A stretch of DNA of 64,000 bases from assembly GCA_020633975.1 (NCBI GenBank), contig JACKCR010000002.1:1426001-1490000 (forward strand), given 5' to 3'. A program made the translations under genes and the position numbers. This stretch comes from Candidatus Eiseniibacteriota bacterium. Lineage in GTDB: Bacteria > Eisenbacteria > RBG-16-71-46 > CAIMUX01. The notes under the pieces were generated by a model. The model was not told where the DNA came from, did not search any database, and saw only the letters and a program-made list of their open reading frames with translations. This document shows, piece by piece, positions 61,793 through 64,000 of this stretch (position 1 is the stretch's first letter; each line of letters starts with the position of its first letter).

Positions 61793-64000
61793 TCAGCGCA
61801 GGGAGATCACGGGATGGGTCGTGGTGCCACCTGCAGTTTCGAGCCTCAGGTAGTAGACGCCGTTGGCGACACGACGACCCGAGTCCCCCATTCCGTCCCA
61901 GTCCATGGCATGGAACCCCGGAGCCATCGGTCCGTCGATCAACGACCGCACCCGTCGACCGGCCGCATCGAACACACCGAGCCGCACCGTTCCCTCCGTC
62001 GGAATCCTCATCTGGAGGCGAGCCGAGGATTGGAACGGGTTCGGCCAAGACGCGAGAGCGAGGGAAGAGCCGCCCAGCGGCGTTCCGCCCTCACGCTCGT
62101 AGATCTGAAGGTCATCGAGCCCGCCCTCGACGATGGTCGGAACGCCTGCATCGCCCACCACGAACCGGAACTGGACCTGGCCCCGTCCTGCGAGCCGGGA
62201 CCAGAGTTCGACCGTCTCGATGACCCAGCTCGGCTCGTTCGCGTCGATCCGAAGGAGTGAAGCCCAGGTCACGCCCCCGTCTTCGGAGACCGAGACCTCG
62301 AAGTAGTCGGAGTGGTCCGCGTCCTCGGAGGTCGTGAACCATCGACGAAACTCGAGCATCGGAGCGACCAGGTCCGTCAGGTCGTAGACCGGGCTCAATA
62401 AGGTCGTCACCCCTCCGTCGACGTCCGAGTCGCTCCCGTCGCCCCCGGGCTCTCCATTCTCCGTCACGAACGCGAAGGTTCCGTCTCGCGACGCATCGTC
62501 CTCCGGCTGGGTCTGTCCCCCACCCGTCCCGATAGGGTCCACCCGCTCCCAGACCCCGCTCGTCGCGTCGTCACCAACCGCTCCGACCGTCCACCCTCGA
62601 TCCTCCTCGAAGTCGTCGGCGTAAAGCGAAGGGAGTAGAGCGAGATCGAGATCGAGTCCCGTGACGTCGAGATCGATCTCGACCTCGAGCGGGCGGAAGC
62701 CGAAGTGGTCCGCGCGAACCGTCCATGCTCCCGTGGGCAACGCCTCCACCTCGAAGGAACCGTCGGACTCGGTGATCGCGGCGACCGGTGCGCCCAGTAC
62801 CGCGATGTCCGCGCCCGCGACCGGGGTCGTCTCCCCTTCTACGTGGACCCGCCCGGACACGACTCCGACTTCCATCCGCCGGAGAGCGAGCGTCACTCCC
62901 TGGGACATGTCCGCCACGAGCTGGAGTTCCGCGGATGCGTCGAGGTATCCGAAGCGGTTGGCGCGGATCTCTTCGACCTCGACCGGAAAGACGAGCCGCA
63001 CGGTTCCGTCCGCTCCCGTCGACGCGTCGAGCGCGTCACCAGGTGCAGGTGCGGGGGCATCGGCCTCTACGGAAGCATCCGCAATCGGAGACATCGTCTG
63101 CTCATCCACGACCGTCACCAGAACTTCAGCCGACTGGGGCTCGACCCGGAACACGTAGAACCCGGTGTTGATGTCACTCACGTAGACGAGTCCGGAGCGC
63201 GTGTGCGGGAAGACGCCCCAGTCGCCGTCGAAGCTGAAGGTGCGGTCGTTCGGATGAGTGTCGACGAACGCCACGCGCCTCGGGTACGCAGGGTTTCGGA
63301 CATCCAGAACCTGGAGTCCCGCGGTGTACCAGGAGCAGTACGCGAGGTCCCCCTGGACCTGGACGTTGTGGACGCCCGCCGCGAGGTACTCGTTCAGTTT
63401 CCAGTCCGTGATCCAGACCGGAGCGCGGAGATCAGTGACGTCGAACACGTCGACGTATCCGCCTTCCTCCTCCGACGTCACGAAGCAGGTGCGTCCATCG
63501 TCCGAAAGCCACGTGTTGTGTGTGTCCTGGCCTGGATCGGGAGTGCGGGACAGAACCTCGAACGCACTCGGATCGTGGACATCGAGGATGACGAGCTCGC
63601 CATCCAAGAAGTCGGCTCCGTAGGCGATCCCATCCCGCACGTAGATGTCGTGGAACCGGTCGAGGGAGTACCTCCCTACTTCGGCCGGTGCCGCCGGTTC
63701 GGACACGTCCAAGATGACGACCTCTTCCGGCTCACCGGCCTGCCGGTACGTACCGACGCAGTAGAGCCGTTCACCATCGATCGCGATGTTGTGAGAGCGG
63801 CCGAAGAACTCGGAAGTCTCGAGTACGAGACGAGGCTCGAGCGGAGTGGTGAGGTCGACCACTTGGAGTCCCGCCGTCTCCGAGAACCGGTCCATCACGA
63901 TGAAGAGATGCTCGCCCGCGGTCTTGAAGTCGCGCCAGATGCTTCGGTTGCCGGGGATGTCCGCAACTTCGCGGGGCGTGGCGGGATCGGTGACGTCGAG
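61793..64000 (-). CDS. choice-of-anchor-B/LVIVD-repeat surface protein, 5' part missing
   Basis: The frame is open from the window edge (64000) with 34 codons before the GTG/ATG at 63898, so the true start lies outside. LVIVD-like beta-propeller repeats (VVILDVSEPAAPAEVGRYSL, LVILDVHDPSAFEVLSRT, DVFDVTDLRAPVWITDWKL) are followed by two carboxypeptidase-regulatory-like domains (SPIADASVEADAPA; TPVAGADIAVLGAPV). A MAM-like beta domain (DDFEEDRGWTVGAVGDDATS, GVWERVDPIG) and a C-terminal FlgD-like module (SWPNPFQSSARL, WDGMGDSGRRVANGVYY) complete it. Secreted or surface-attached; function unknown. Confidence 0.85.
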   Translation of the reverse strand, partial: LDVTDPATPREVADIPGNRSIWRDFKTAGEHLFIVMDRFSETAGLQVVDLTTPLEPRLVLETSEFFGRSHNIAIDGERLYCVGTYRQAGEPEEVVILDVSEPAAPAEVGRYSLDRFHDIYVRDGIAYGADFLDGELVILDVHDPSAFEVLSRTPDPGQDTHNTWLSDDGRTCFVTSEEEGGYVDVFDVTDLRAPVWITDWKLNEYLAAGVHNVQVQGDLAYCSWYTAGLQVLDVRNPAYPRRVAFVDTHPNDRTFSFDGDWGVFPHTRSGLVYVSDINTGFYVFRVEPQSAEVLVTVVDEQTMSPIADASVEADAPAPAPGDALDASTGADGTVRLVFPVEVEEIRANRFGYLDASAELQLVADMSQGVTLALRRMEVGVVSGRVHVEGETTPVAGADIAVLGAPVAAITESDGSFEVEALPTGAWTVRADHFGFRPLEVEIDLDVTGLDLDLALLPSLYADDFEEDRGWTVGAVGDDATSGVWERVDPIGTGGGQTQPEDDASRDGTFAFVTENGEPGGDGSDSDVDGGVTTLLSPVYDLTDLVAPMLEFRRWFTTSEDADHSDYFEVSVSEDGGVTWASLLRIDANEPSWVIETVELWSRLAGRGQVQFRFVVGDAGVPTIVEGGLDDLQIYEREGGTPLGGSSLALASWPNPFQSSARLQMRIPTEGTVRLGVFDAAGRRVRSLIDGPMAPGFHAMDWDGMGDSGRRVANGVYYLRLETAGGTTTHPVISLR

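Overview
High-GC bacterial DNA (about 64% by eye), densely coded, with many 1-4 nt gene overlaps and frequent GTG/TTG starts. Several extracellular proteins end in a FlgD-like 'NPF ... GxxV ... WDGxDxxGxxVxxGxYxY' module. There is also a gingipain-like (C25) protease, a choice-of-anchor-B protein, a dockerin-like protein and secreted proteins with Cys-rich repeats. This mixture suggests an uncultured Gram-negative of the FCB or a neighbouring lineage (for example Eisenbacteria, Krumholzibacteria or Latescibacteria). That placement is inference; no rRNA gene or other phylogenetic anchor is present. I see no insertion sequence, phage or CRISPR array.

Layout. 1-6.4 kb (minus strand): a large sigma54-type activator with a TPR N-terminus, an EIIA-type PTS protein, a VanZ-like protein, a NYN/LOTUS-like protein, a lipoprotein, a LysM protein and the start of a PhoH ATPase, followed upstream by a small exported protein. 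6.6-8.0 kb: a GGDEF diguanylate cyclase. 8.0-12.3 kb: a C25-type protease. 12.5-16 kb: a UbiA prenyltransferase, a membrane protein and a PpiC-type lipoprotein foldase. 16.1-26.5 kb: eight plus-strand genes, nearly all overlapping or abutting, that look like a lipid-linked-sugar and GT-C glycosyltransferase operon (GT2, SDR, DegT aminotransferase, SMR-like transporter, methyltransferase, ArnT/PMT-like GT-C, TMTC-like GT-C with TPRs, membrane-TPR protein). A phosphodiesterase-superfamily enzyme converges on it.

28.3-33.7 kb: a secretome patch with three related secreted proteins, a dockerin-like protein, strong promoters and terminators, and a LarE-DUF-tRNA-Val block. 33.8-39.7 kb: a housekeeping operon reading divIVA, pnp, lspA, rluD, STAS, RsbW-like kinase, ruvX, mltG. 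40-47 kb: class I fructose-1,6-bisphosphatase, a minisatellite, an M36-like metalloprotease, NUDIX, a lipoprotein, cupin and HAD proteins. 47-61.5 kb: a complete 13-gene complex I operon (nuoA-B-CD-E-F-G-H-I-J-K-L-M-N) with a recognisable promoter. 61.8-64 kb: a choice-of-anchor-B surface protein that runs off the end.

The best candidate for an undescribed system is the 16-26.5 kb operon. It appears to couple synthesis of a lipid-linked, possibly amino-modified sugar, its flipping, and its transfer by GT-C enzymes fused to TPRs, resembling eukaryotic TMTC O-mannosyltransferases. The secreted-protein patch at 28-34 kb is second.
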